Part shown: positions 23,042-34,366 of the stretch, in pieces | Numbering within the stretch: the first letter of the stretch is position 1 | How the letters are laid out: every line of letters starts with the position of its first letter | Assembly (NCBI GenBank): GCA_963580275.1 | Contig: OY756942.1 | Span: 14,218,501-14,282,500 of the forward strand | DNA: 64,000 nt | Direction of reading: 5' to 3' | From: Crataegus laevigata | Lineage: Eukaryota; Streptophyta; Magnoliopsida; Rosales; Rosaceae | Notes under the pieces: model-generated | Database searches by the model: none | Told to the model about the DNA's origin: nothing | What the model saw: the letters and a program-made list of their open reading frames with translations, nothing else | Made by a program: the position numbers and the translations under genes

Positions 23042-26000
23042 AAAGATTGTTGGATAATCGATTCAGGTGCCACTGATCACATGACAAACAAAGTTACAAA
23101 TCTACATAATTATAAACCTTTCTCTAGTCCTTCATATGTGTCTGTTACAAATGGAAACAGCGTTCTAGCCTTAGGTAAAGGGGAAATCAACCTGTTCTCA
23201 AACAAAATATCCTCCACTGCCCTATTTGTACCATCCTTCCCATTCCAACTTTTGTCAATTGGAAAAGTCACAAATACCCTAAACTGTCATGCCATTTTCT
23301 CACCTGATAATGTAATGTTGTTCTCACCATGAAGATCATTGGTGAATGGGTCTTCATAGATGGACTTTACTACCTGTGCAAGAACTCCAGTCTCACTCAG
23401 GCTCTTCAAGTTAAATTAAAGTCCATAGATGAAACCCAACTTTGGCATAGGAGATTAGCTCATCCTTCCGAGTTTGTTTTGTTCAAATTGTTCCCAAGTG
23501 TTAGTAAGTCAGATATCACATGTGATACTTGTCAACTATCGAAATTCACTAGACTACCTTTTGTTAACTCCCAGTCTAGAGCTTGTAAGCCTTTTGAAAT
23601 GGTACACACCGATGTATGGGGACCAACAATTGAATCAATGGAAGGTTTTAAATACTTTGTCTTGTTTATTAATGACTTCTCTCGGGTTAGTTTCCTCTAT
23701 CTGATGAAATCGAAAAGTGAGGTGTTCACTATCTTCAAAGATTTTCACATTCATATTAAAACTCAATTTCAGTCTCATGTTAAAGTGTTAAGATCAGATA
23801 ATGGCTCTAAATATATGTCCAACAATATGGTTCAATATCTAAATGTACAAGGCATCATTCACCAGACAAGTTGCGTAGGTACCCCACAACAAAATGGGGT
23901 GGCAGAAAGAAAAAACCGAGATCTATTGGAGAAGACTCGATCTCTCATGATACATATGAATGTTCCAAGAAATTTTGGTCATTTGCCATCCTCACTGCAA
24001 CCTATCTAGTCAACAGACTTCCAAATCAAGTTCTAGGGTTCAAATCACCCTATGAAGTGCTTAAGGGCATGAAAATTGATCTGACACACCTCAAAGTGTT
24101 TGGTTGTGTCTGTTATGTCCACATCCAAGCACCGAATCGTGACAAACTAGATGCAAGGGCAACCAAATGTATGTTTCTTGGGTATTTCTCCACCCAAAAA
24201 GGGTACAAGTGTTTCAATCCAGTTACCAATAAATGCATAGTATCCAAGGATGTGAAGTTCGAAGAAAATATTCCTTGGTTCACTCGGAGTAGAACCACTA
24301 CATGTCAGGGGGATGAGGTATTCAATCTGTTCCCATTGCCTCAAATTCTAAATGATTCTGTGCTGCAAGAAGGCTCAGTCACGAAAACTCACGATCAAAG
24401 AGACCTTTAAGATGAATCAGACAATTCATCTCAGTCTCACAGCAGTGAGGCAGACCAGGAGCCATCTACAGATCATGAGACTCAAGTGCTCAGAAGAAAC
24501 CCCTCTCGAGCCAGAAAACCACCTGCAAAATTACAAGACTACATGACTTATGCCTCACGATATCCTATATCTTATAGCTCCAGTGCACCGTCCTCCACTC
24601 ATGCTGCGTTTCTCAGTGCCCTTGATAATCACAATGAGCCACGAACTTATCAAGAAGCGGCACTTCTCCCACAGTGGAAACAAGCGATGGCTGAAGAGCT
24701 CAGATAATCATACTTAGAGCCTAGTTCAATTTCCCTCAAGAAAAAAGGCTATTGGAACTCGATGGATTTACAAGGTCAAGTTCAAAGCTGATGGTTCCAT
24801 CGAGAGACACAAGGCTCGACTCGTTGCGCAAGGCTGCACTCAAACCTTTGGGGTGGATTACAAGGAAATATTTACCCTGGTTGCCAAGATGAATACCATT
24901 GGAGTTTTACTCTCAGTGGCAATAAACTGTAGATGGTCTCTTTATCAAATGGACGTGAAGAATGCATTTCTTCATGGAGAACTCCAAGAAGAAGTATACA
25001 TGCAGCTCCCTCCAGGTTATGGTTGCCCTAAAGGTAACATGGTTTGCAAATTGCACAAGGCCATATATGGATTGAAGCAATCGCCACGAGCTTGGTATGC
25101 CAAGCTTAGCTCAGTGCTGACACAAATAGGTTTTATCCGCAGTAATGCCGATTCTTCATTATTTGTCCGCACTGGTATCAAGGGGAAGTTAGTAATTCTC
25201 ATCTATGTTGATGACCTTATTATCACGGGTGATAATGCCACTAAGATTGCAGGTTTGAAGTTCTCACTACATCAGACCTTTGCTATCAAGGATTTAGGCA
25301 GGTTGAAATACTTCTTGGGAATATAAATGGCAACATCCTCAAAAGGGATGTTCCTTCACCAAAGAAAATATGTTATTGATCTTCTCAAGAAAGCCAACAT
25401 GCTCGACTGCAAACCAGCCACATCACTCATTGATTGTAAACTGAAACTCGATCTTGCTGGAGAAGCTGTGCATGATGTGAGACACTATCAACGGCTGGTG
25501 GGGAAACTAATCTACCTCACTATCACTCGACCAGATATCACTTATGCAGTCAGCTTGGTCAGTCAATTCATGCATTCCCCTACCGTGCATCATCTCAACA
25601 TTGTTAAGAGGATCTTGCGCTATCTGAAGGGTTCCATAGGCCAAGGGATCATCATGCACAACAACCACTCTACTGCAATTAGTGGCTACACAGATGCAGA
25701 TTGGGCATGGAATGCAATTGACAGAACATCCACAATTGGCTATTGTGCATTTGTTGGTGAAAATCTAGTAACGTGGAAAAGTAAGAAACAACAAGTTGTT
25801 GCTCGCTCCAGCGCAGAGGCTGAATATCGAGCAATGGCTGTCACTGCCTGTGAACTGATCTGGCTTAAGGGACTTCTTTTAGACTTAAGGTTCCCTAGTT
25901 CTACACATATGTCTCTTATGTGTGATAATCAGGCAGCTATCCATATTGCTGCTAATCCTGTGTTCCACGAGAGAACCAAACATATAGAAGTGGATTGCCA

Positions 26001-26157
26001 TTTCATCCGAACTCAAGTTCAAACTCAAGTCATCAGGACTATCTTCATGAAAAGTCATGCTCAACTTGCGGACTTGTTCACCATGGCCCTATCATCGGTT
26101 CAACTTCATCGTCTATTGGGCAAGCTTGGATCAATTAACCTCCTCGATCCAGCTTGA
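23042..26157 (+). pseudogene. Copia-3 pol remnant
   Basis: Resumes at the protease Asp-Ser-Gly (CWIIDSGATDHMT, 23048-23086). Integrase follows (HTDVWGPT, LRSDNGSKY, NGVAERKN; 23329-24010), then RT (MDVKNAFLHGEL, YVDDLIITGDN; 24853-25326) and RNase H (GYTDADWAWN, SSAEAEYRAMA, CDNQAAIHIA; to 26157). It is broken by frame changes near 23330, 24000, 24410 and 24710 and by a TAA at 25324-25326. All four pol domains remain recognisable. Confidence 0.9.
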
Positions 26158-26164
26158 GGGGGAG

Positions 26165-26488
26165 TATTGAAGTATGCATGAAGAAATCAGCTTGTCATTA
26201 ACCTTGAGCCACCAAAGATTAGACATCAAGGTTGACCTACATTGTACTAATTGTAACAGCCATCCTCCCTTAATTAAAGGGAGTTGACTGATTAGTCTTT
26301 TGTCTAGGATTGGGTGTAATCACCTTGATTTAAGGAATAGATTAAGCCTAGGAGTAACCAGTCTCTATGGGGTTTCCTCGGTCACTAGGGTTTCTCGGGT
26401 TCTTGGTTGCTTCCCTCCTCTATATATACTTGTACCTTTGTATATTGTTTCTTATGAAATACAAAACACTTGAATCTAAATTGGAACA
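26165..26488 (+). repeat. 3' LTR of Copia-3
   Basis: Same length as the 5' copy. The first dinucleotide is TA rather than TG, one of about five substitutions. Confidence 0.9.
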
Positions 26489-26649
26489 TGCTGTTAATAA
26501 ACCCAGCAAGCACAATTCCTTTGCTCACAAAGAACAGTTTGGAGGCCCATCAAGCCATCGATTCTCAATCTATTTGCGCAACTAAAAGGCTAAGCGTGTT
26601 GAGGCCTGAAAAGTCTGCAACAGTGACTATAGGTCACTAAAAAGCCAAA

Positions 26650-26670
26650 ATAATAATAATAATAATAATT
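26650..26670. repeat. (TAA)n microsatellite
   Basis: Seven uninterrupted AAT units. Confidence 0.8.
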
Positions 26671-26849
26671 TTCTAAATGGGGGTAAAGATACATATTGAA
26701 TTTGGTTTGTGAGGGTACTTTAGGTAGTAAATTTGAATTAAAAAAAATATTGATAATTTAATTAAAAATAGGGAAATTATATTCACACACCCCAAATTAC
26801 TTCCCTCACACCCTTTTAATTTTTTAATATTTTTCTATCAAGTGTTTGT

Positions 26850-27135
26850 TGTGACATCCCACATCGCCCAGGGGAATGATCCTTAAATGTATATTCCCAT
26901 CCCTACCTAGCACGAGGCCTTTTGGGAGCTCACTGGCTTCGGGTTCCGTAGGAACTCCGAAGTTAAGCGAGAAGAGGGCTGGAGCAATCCCAGGATGGGT
27001 TACCTCCTGGGAAGTTGCTCGTGAGTTCCCAGAAACAAAACCGTGAGGGCGTGGTTGGGGTCCAAAGCGGACAATATCGTGCTACGGTGGTGGAGCGGGC
27101 CCGGGAAGTGGTCCACCCCGGGCCGGGATGTGACA
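26850..27135 (+). repeat. Cassandra 5' LTR with 5S-like block
   Basis: TGTGACATCCC ... GGGATGTGACA. The 5S block spans about 26951-27014. Its C-box-like part reads GGGTTACC where the 3' LTR keeps GGGTGACC. Confidence 0.9.
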
Positions 27136-27205
27136 ATTGGTATCAGAGCCTATCCTTGGCCGGAAGTGTGCCGACGAGGACGTCGGGCCCCTAAGGGGGG
27201 TGGAT
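27136..27205 (+). other. Cassandra internal domain (PBS and PPT)
   Basis: Starts with ATTGGTATCAGAGCC (initiator-Met primer site) and ends with CTAAGGGGGGTGGAT (polypurine tract). Confidence 0.9.
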
Positions 27206-27491
27206 TGTGACATCCCACATCGCCCAGGGGAATGATCCTTAAATGTATATTCCCATCCCTACCTAGCACGAGGCCTTTTGGGAGCTCACTGGCTTCGGGT
27301 TCCGTAGGAACTCCGAAGTTAAGCGAGAAGAGGGCTGGAGCAATCCCAGGATGGGTGACCTCCTGGGAAGTTGCTCGTGAGTTCCCAGAAACAAAACCGT
27401 GAGGGCGTGGTTGGGGCCCAAAGCGGACAATATCGTGCTACGGTGGTGGAGTGGGCCCGGGAAGTGGTCCACCCCGGGCCGGGATGTGACA
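27206..27491 (+). repeat. Cassandra 3' LTR with 5S-like block
   Basis: The 5S-like block at about 27307-27370 has the better preserved C-box. Same length as the 5' LTR. Confidence 0.9.
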
Positions 27492-27800
27492 TTTGTGGTG
27501 GGTAAAAACTATTAAAAAATTAAAAAGGTGTACGAGAAGTAATTTGGGGTGTGTGAATATAATCTCTCTTAAAAATAATATGAGTTTGAAGAGTAAGTTT
27601 AGTGTAGATAAAAATTATAAGGGTTCAAATAAAATTTCTCAAAACTATTTACAACGTTACTAATTTGGTGTCAGTTTGAGGCCCATATTGAACCAAGCTG
27701 CATTGGCTCCACCTCTAATTAATCCTACTATTGATTTAACATAAACCTTGTTGTCAACAAAATAACGTTTAATTACTATCAAACCGTTTTTCATCTAATA

Positions 27801-28375
27801 TTAAGTACCTAAAGCTCCTCAACATTTTAGTGTCATGCCAAACTGGTCTTAACTTTATAAACATTCTAAACAAGTACTCGACCTATTAAAAATGTCACAT
27901 CTGTTAAGCCCAGTTAAATTTCTGTTAAATTAACCAGGGCTTTCTTTGTCTCCAAAATCAATAAGGTCATGAAAGCATGACATCCACTAACTAATATTAA
28001 TATTGACCGTGATATACCTAGATGGTGGGTCTTAAATATAAAGGTTGGGATTTGGTTTCGGTGGTCGTAGGTTGAGCTTGGAAGTGGCGGTGGCTTGGCA
28101 TTTCCCATTTTTCATTTTTCTCTTCCATTTTATTTGTGAATTTGTTTATTTATTTTTATTTTTCATCTTCATTTCTTTTTTGAAAATTATTTTAATGTCC
28201 ATGTAGGATAAAAAGTTTTACCCATTTCTGCCACCTATACATTTGACGGAAAAAAAAAAAAACTGGGGCTTAATGGAGTGACATTTTTAATATGTTGAGT
28301 ACTTGTTTGGAATGTATAAAAAGGTTGAGACCAATTTAGAAAGACATTAAAAAGTTGGGAGTTTTAGATACTTAA
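27801..28375. mobile_element. Long-TIR (fold-back) DNA element, about 575 bp
   Basis: The first roughly 120 bp (27801-27920) and last 120 bp (28255-28375) are imperfect inverted repeats. Both contain, in opposite orientation, AAACAAGTACTC, TATTAAAAATGTCAC and TTAAGCCC. The ends read TTAAGTACCT and AGATACTTAA. No clear target duplication could be fixed, so the superfamily is open. There is no coding capacity. Confidence 0.7.
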
Positions 28376-28419
28376 TCCAATTTAATAATAGAAGTGAATT
28401 TTAAGGGTAATTTCTGTTT

Positions 28420-28569
28420 GGGGTGTACTATCCACATACTTTTTTTTTTTACTTCTTACACACTTCTTGTTAATTTCTGTCATTTGATTTTCTTCAATTC
28501 ATCCGATCCGACAGCCAAAAATTAAAAGGATGTGTGAGAAGTAAAAAGTGATGTGTAAATATCACACCC
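28420..28569. mobile_element. Mutator-type MITE (150 bp)
   Basis: The inverted ends (GGGTGTACTATCCACAT versus the complement of ATGTGTAAATATCACACCC) are flanked by the 9-bp TTTCTGTTT (28411-28419, 28570-28578). Size and internal layout match the Cassandra-bearing MITE at 26771. Confidence 0.8.
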
Positions 28570-28578
28570 TTTCTGTTT

Positions 28579-30149
28579 TTCCATCACATACATTTTATGT
28601 GTCATTCCTGAGTAGAAAATAAAATGATGTACAATTTGTATAAATGGTCCGTGTGGTCATAACCGTGACTTAGTATCTGGAAGATGTTAGCTAACGACCC
28701 AATTAGACAGATTTGGGTCGGGTGGGTGGAAAGTCGAGATTTCGGTGAGGATTATCGATTTTATCAAAGGTGATAAAGATATTATTTACATTAAGCGGTA
28801 AAGGGATGGATTAAACTTTATAATAAATTAGTCATAATAATTTAGGTCGAATTCACCTCTTAGTGAAAAACGAATCTAAAACCTGTAATTTACAAATAAA
28901 AAAGAATAACATTATCAGTGATGTAGAAGTCCTTAATTTGGTCAAGAAGTTAGGCAACTAATTAATATTGTGGAAAAACCTGATGCTTGACTGCACCGAT
29001 AGTAGTCAATCAACGCAACTCCCACGTCACTGAGTTTTAAATTTTCAATGGTGCTTAACTTCCAAGTCTTTCAACTAAATCAATTTGCATGTTTCATGGT
29101 TTGAAGTTATTAGTATATGCATATTTTAATTAAAAAAATAATTTATGCACACTATTTTTGTCATTTTCTCATCTTGTTTAATTTGTTGAATTATCAGAGA
29201 GATGGGTCAAATATCCACTTTCAATAATACCAATATTATTCCCAACTTGGTAATTATCACCTGCATAATCCATCAAATGTGGAGTTTTATCACAAAATGC
29301 CTCGGTATTAGCTGGAGTGAGGTTACTATATTTAAACTCTATTTTCTCGGAGATATAGTCGATGTGGGACACTTCAACATAATTAAGGTGGTAATTTACT
29401 TTACTTTATTCGGTCTAACTATCAGAAAAAAGTATGTGGTGTGACGTGGACAATAAATGATGTGTTCAGATAAGTTCCCTTATATTTGGGAAATATCCCA
29501 AATGGGACTATTTCTTAATCTTGGGACATAAATATGCACATGCCATGAAATGACCTAATTGCCCTTGTATTTAAATGGGTTAATTTGTCCTACGCCATTC
29601 ACAATAATTGGACAAAAATATGATTTTTCCTACACCTTGAAATGACCTAATTGCCCTTGTATTTAAATGGGTTAATTTGTCAAACCAAGTCAACATTTCT
29701 TCCTCCCTGTTTGAAAATCTGTGGCGCACAACCTTTAGCTCTAAGAACCCTAATCCCAAACGATGCAACCCTCGTCGACCTCATTTCTGATTGACGCAAC
29801 GTTTTCCACCCCATTTCTGGCCAAGGCAACCCTTTTCCACCCTAGTTTCTGACCAACACAACCTTTTCTATCCACTCTATATATTTAGGAGGTGTTGTGC
29901 TACGCATTTTCACATCCTTTCGAAATATTTGAAAATGTTGTTTCCACCCCAGCATTTGCACATCCTTTCCAAATGATTTCAATGGAAAAATCCAAAAAGA
30001 GGTACGTTTTGAAATGAAATTTAATTATTTGAAACTAGGTTTTGTAAAATTGGGAATTTTGGGGTTTGGGTGTGAATTAGTGTTTTGTATAGTTAAGTTG
30101 TTTGATGTTAATTTCTGCTGTGCATGTGGTTTAGAGGTTGATGGAAATT
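28579..30149. other. Intergenic with a 44-bp direct duplication
   Basis: No gene is seen. A 44-base segment beginning TGAAATGACCTAATTGCCC is present twice without change at 29546-29589 and 29638-29681. Open frames here are short, AT-rich and unrecognised. Confidence 0.5.
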
Positions 30150-30154
30150 AATTG

Positions 30155-30460
30155 ATTGAAACATGTTCATCAATTCGTGCATACTGCATGCATAATCCGT
30201 GCATGTCTATATATCGGGCACGCTTGAATTTGATTCATGAATTCGTTGAATTTGTGCATACCATATGTATATTTTGTGCATTTCCTTTTGATATTGCTAG
30301 AAATATTCGATTGAATTTTGTTCATGAATTGGTAGATACTATGTGCATATCTTGTGCACGCGTTGATGTTCGCCATACTTGTATTTGGTTGATGAACTGG
30401 TTTAATTTGGACAGGCAATATGCATATGATGTGCATATCTTGTGTGCATGCTTATCTTAT
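30155..30460. repeat. Degenerate tandem repeat, about 70-85 bp period
   Basis: Four imperfect units begin with forms of TTGATTCATGAATTCGT (about 30161, 30230, 30316, 30388). Each is followed by TGTGCATAT-rich sequence. Confidence 0.55.
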
Positions 30461-32544
30461 TTAATTGATTTGCTTATGTTCTAATTATTGTAGGTCCAAA
30501 GTTAAATCTGCGTCTCCGACAAAACTCGTGTGTTTGCCGAATATGGTGTTTCCTGCAACCATCTCTTGTCTGTCATATGCCTCGGGGTGTCTGGGTAATA
30601 TTAAAGGTGGATTTACAAAGGATTTATTGAACAAATTTGAGGCTCGTGTTTCAGCTATTTGGTTGATGTGGATCGCATTGACTAGTTCGGACAGCTCACC
30701 CACTATGCTATTCTTAGGGCTATTAAGGATAGAGTGAGTGATGATTTTGTCTCCTACTTTTTGGGGAACATGTCTCGAGTTTCGGGAGGCGCAAATTTTG
30801 ATTGGTGACGGGACTCAGTTTCGGAGAATTTCCCCCCAAAGAGAAGGATGATGAGTGTGTCTTAGTGACATCTATTTCAGGGGGAAGAAGAAGATAACCT
30901 TGAAACAATTGGAGGAGAAATTCAACATGTGCTAACCTCCAGAAGATAGGTACAAGCTCAGTCTACTGTACTTCGCCCACTTTATTGTTTTAGGCAAGGA
31001 GAATGAGTTAGCCACCTACTTTAGTTGGTAGAAGATGAAGAAAAATGGGAGTGATCCCTGGGGAACCACATCATTCTAGGTGTTGATGACAAGCATATCC
31101 CGGCCGCTTTGACCTGCCACATGGTTGTAAAAGAAAAAGTTGTAGAGAAATCGGGGGGTACGATTCGAGACTCCTAAAATTTGAGGGGTTTCCTTATGCT
31201 TCTCAGGTAATTTCTCTTTTATTTTGTTGTTATAAGTTGAACGCACTTTTGCATTCATTTTTGCTACAACTTATTGACATTATCGCTCTAAATTTTGTAG
31301 ATCTAGTTGTTTGAAACATTCCCATCCTTGAGGTCGAAAAACTATGTGAAGGTGCACATAGAGAACCCTCAGTTATTACCTAGGATTTGTCGTTGGGACA
31401 GCTACCTAAATCTGTCCCATCACAACCTAAAGAACGGTCTTTTTGCTCAAAAAAGGGTATGTGTTTGTTAAAGTTTTAATAAACTTAGTGAATTATGTAT
31501 TATGAATTGGCTGTACTTATGTATGCAACACCTATTTTGTCCGATGCAGGTTGTTGTCCACCTGATCACTCTAATCGAGGAAGAAAAGATGGCGCCATAC
31601 TGGAACGTCATGTTTGATGATGCTGGTACGGATGCAACACCGGAAGACTAAAGTAAAGGTGTTGTGGATGCTGATCAGGACTCCGAGACGACGGCTTCAT
31701 TCGAACAGAAAGGGAAGGCGAAGAAGGGATACCACACACGCGTGAGAACATTGCCATAATCATCCTGATCAACAATGAGTACATAAATCCCCATAAATTG
31801 TAGTTTGAATTTACATGTATGTACTGTTTCTGACCATATATTGGTTTCGGTGGACTTATGATATGAAATCACTATTTACGTAGGAGTTTGAGTTTGTTTC
31901 TAAACGATAGTTTGAAGAATTTTCAGTGACAATGGAAGTCTGATTGAAGACAGTTGTAGAGGCATTGGAGCAGAGCAGCGTACCTACATGGAGTTAGCTG
32001 CTGAGCTTGAGCGTCCACGAAGACGTACCTGGAAAATCATTTAACAAGCCCCCGACCCTTGAAAATTCAATAGGGTTAAGGTGGCACGCAGATAATTTCC
32101 CTAAGGATAAGAAGGTTGACAGTTCCTTGAAACGTCTACCGGGTTATTAATCTCTCACCGCACCTTTCCCTCAACTTGAAACCTCTACCGACGAATGGAA
32201 GTCTGATCAAGGAAAAGACATAGCTCCCGCTATGAATTTGCCTACTTTTGATGTCGACTTGATGGAGATAATTGAGGCCGAGAATGCAAACAATGTCGCC
32301 CAATCATTGCTGCATATATTGCAGTATAGAGTGGAGGGTAAGTTGGGAGAACGACAAGTTTTCTAGCTTCAAGAAGAAGACAAGGACACAGAGGTGAGTG
32401 ATCATAATACCCATACTGATGAAGGCACCAACGTGAACGAGGCTGTCGGTTCATCTGGTTTGGAATCCCTAGTAAGCGAATGCGGCGGAAGCGTAAAGGA
32501 ATGCAGTTAGTGCACCCTTTTACCCTTTTTGAATTCTACAAAAG

Positions 32545-34366
32545 TGAAGGAAAATTTGTAAAAAACAAGTTCATTTGAGCAACATTTATGCATGCAATTA
32601 ACAATTAAAGACGGAATCATGCTTGTATGTACTCAAAAACAAAACTTTTACCTATTAAATTCAAAGCCTAGTAGTTGTGGTGAACCAAGACTCAACTAAA
32701 AAACAAAGTGAGTTGTGAAACTTTTATACCCTTAAAGCATCTCTTTGCTTAGCAAAGGATATTCACCCATGTGAGGGCATTCTTTCGTTAGTCTCCTTGC
32801 TCTTTGACTCCATGGATGTGGATGGAGGAACTTTGCTTCTTGGCTCCATAACTTATCGGATGGATGAAGCAATGGATTCGCCAAGTTCCCAAAATAGGTA
32901 ACCTCTAAGTCTCCACACCAACGAGAACATTGAGGAAGAGATGAGTAACCTAGAGGAAGAAAGATTGCAAACTATTTTCCTCTAGGGTGGCCGGCCTCCT
33001 AAGAGATGAAACAGCTTTGTGTTCTCATCTTTTCCCTCTAGAAAACCCTAATGAACTTTTGGCTATAAAGTCCTTTATATAGTTACTTCACTTAAGTGAC
33101 AAAAAGAACCAAAACCCATTCATTTACAATATGGCTGGCCTTCTAAAGGCTTTGGGCTATTTGGGCCCTTTTGAGTCTTTATTCATTAAGTTGTCATACA
33201 ACTTAAATTAATGGGCTTGATGGTTCTAAGCCCAATGGGCCTTGAGGTTGAATAATTACTCAAAAGCTAAAACGAACTTATTTGTTTGATTAATTAACAT
33301 ATTAATTAATCATAGCCATAAATAATTAAACCATTTAATTAACCTTACTCATCTCCATTATTTCTTCAATCTCCACCTTACACGGTGTACGATCCATTAG
33401 GTTCCTTTTAGCGAGGCATTGGGCGATTAGAACTCTTGAAATCAATTGTGAATTGAAAGTTTGAATTCTCCCTTTAGTGATTATACACCTTTGGGCTTCC
33501 ATAAACCATGAGTGACACCTAGCAGTATATCATGGCTACCCAAGCTGATCAGAAGAGGTGGAGAACCTATTCAGTTTAGGATTATAATGAATTACAGTCT
33601 TTCTCTAATATAATACTCTTGACCACATTGTTTGGTTTGATAGTTTATTCATGTCTACTATCCAATATGATTCTTTTACTTATATGATTACCTTGAATGT
33701 GATTTGGAATGACTTCCTAAATCTTATTCATACTCTGGGCCAGAGATTCTTAATCATATCATAGAGTATTCTTCCTTAAGCAGTTTGAAGGTTAGAGATC
33801 CCTTGTTGTGCATTTACTTGCCTTCATGGCTAAGTGGCTTAACCCCAACTATGCCATGGACACCCTCTGGCAGAGTGACTTTGGCATAGTCAAAGATCAA
33901 GGACCTAACCACAAGACAACTATGATGCCTCAGGTCAAAGGACTACTTTGCATTATCCAAACCATGAGAACTGCTTGTTGATCGCGTTCACTGGACTCAT
34001 TCTCTATTGAGCACCGATATGCTTGTCTTGGTGTCAGTCACACCAATGACTCGAGACCAGTCACTCTCCCTAAGAGAAGACATAGCATGTATTGATCTTA
34101 ATGGACTGTCAATGCCCAATTAGCAATCCTATGATCAGGAACGTTTAGGATATGTATACGAAAGAGAATGGCCTCGTGAATCTAACTTCTTTAAATCACA
34201 TTCTCCCAATTACATATTCCTTGGACTTATCGTTTAAGCATATAACATTTATATGAGACGGTTTTAAACAATAATCTTTGTCCTTTATATTAAACTAGAT
34301 TAGTTTAACACGTGAAATGTCCATAAAGAATCATCATATGATTGGCTTTAGGGCATATTTCCAACA
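32545..34366 (-). mobile_element. Solo LTR related to Copia-2, inserted in the DUF1985 gene
   Basis: On the minus strand it starts TGTTGGAAATATGCCC and ends AAATTTTCCTTCA. It is 1822 bp and aligns with the Copia-2 LTR throughout (e.g. ACGGTGTACGATCCATTAGG near 33385, complement of the CCTAATGGATCGTACACCG in Copia-2). The left flank is AAAAG and the right flank is a run of A, so the expected duplication is blurred, perhaps by slippage. There is no internal domain. Confidence 0.85.

Larger units (their letters stand above)
19555..26488 (+). mobile_element. Copia-3, LTR retrotransposon with nested solo LTR
   Basis: 324-bp LTRs at 19555-19878 and 26165-26488 flank gag-pol. About five differences between them (1.5 percent) make this older than Copia-2. 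The primer site GGTATCAGAGC follows the 5' LTR and a TTGAGGGGGAG purine tract precedes the 3' LTR. Flanks are GGCTG and TGCTG, a 5-bp duplication with one mismatch. Short LTRs and gag style suggest the Ale/Retrofit lineage (inferred). The 1891-bp solo LTR at 21151-23041 is inserted between gag and protease. Confidence 0.9.
19278..26545 (-). pseudogene. Germin-like protein pseudogene split by Copia-3
   Basis: The minus strand at 19278-19553 encodes a cupin C-terminal half: GDVFVYSKGLLHFSLN, then LNPGIMVNSDAMF, then a K-rich C-terminus. This corresponds to germin box 2 (GDVFVFPxGLxHF) and the PG..TxAxALF region. Across the retrotransposon, minus-strand 26489-26540 supplies the preceding residues KLFFVSKGIVLAGF in a matching frame. 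Germin-like proteins are apoplastic Mn-binding cupins. The metal-ligand His region upstream is not found, an in-frame stop lies just before the segment, and the 7-kb insert destroys it. Confidence 0.7.
26850..27491 (+). mobile_element. Cassandra TRIM, complete (642 bp)
   Basis: Two 286-bp LTRs (26850-27135, 27206-27491) flank a 70-bp internal domain holding only a primer site and a purine tract. TTTGT flanks both sides (26845-26849, 27492-27496). Both LTRs contain a 5S-rRNA-like block (GGAACTCCGAAGTTAAGCG ... GGATGGGTGACCTCCTGGG), the Cassandra hallmark, which can act as an internal RNA polymerase III promoter. There is no coding capacity, so replication depends on other elements. The LTRs differ at three positions (about 1 percent). 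Confidence 0.95.
26771..27569. mobile_element. Mutator-type MITE (152 bp net), interrupted by Cassandra
   Basis: Terminal inverted repeats share the core ATTATATTCACACACCCC. Both ends are flanked by the 9-bp TTAAAAATA (26762-26770 and 27570-27578), the usual Mutator duplication size. Subtracting Cassandra and its duplication leaves 152 bp. A 150-bp relative lies at 28420-28569. Confidence 0.8.

Noticed and set aside
22958..23332. Protein beginning near 22958 that reads into Copia-3 protease
   Set aside because: The first 80 bases are the antisense end of the solo LTR; the frame is an artefact of the insertion.
26940..27375. 5S rRNA genes
   Set aside because: The 5S-like blocks sit at fixed positions in Cassandra LTRs and lack a full 120-bp gene or tandem spacing.
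30152..30484. Opposed open frames of about 90-110 codons
   Set aside because: Both arise from the same degenerate tandem repeat and have no domain.
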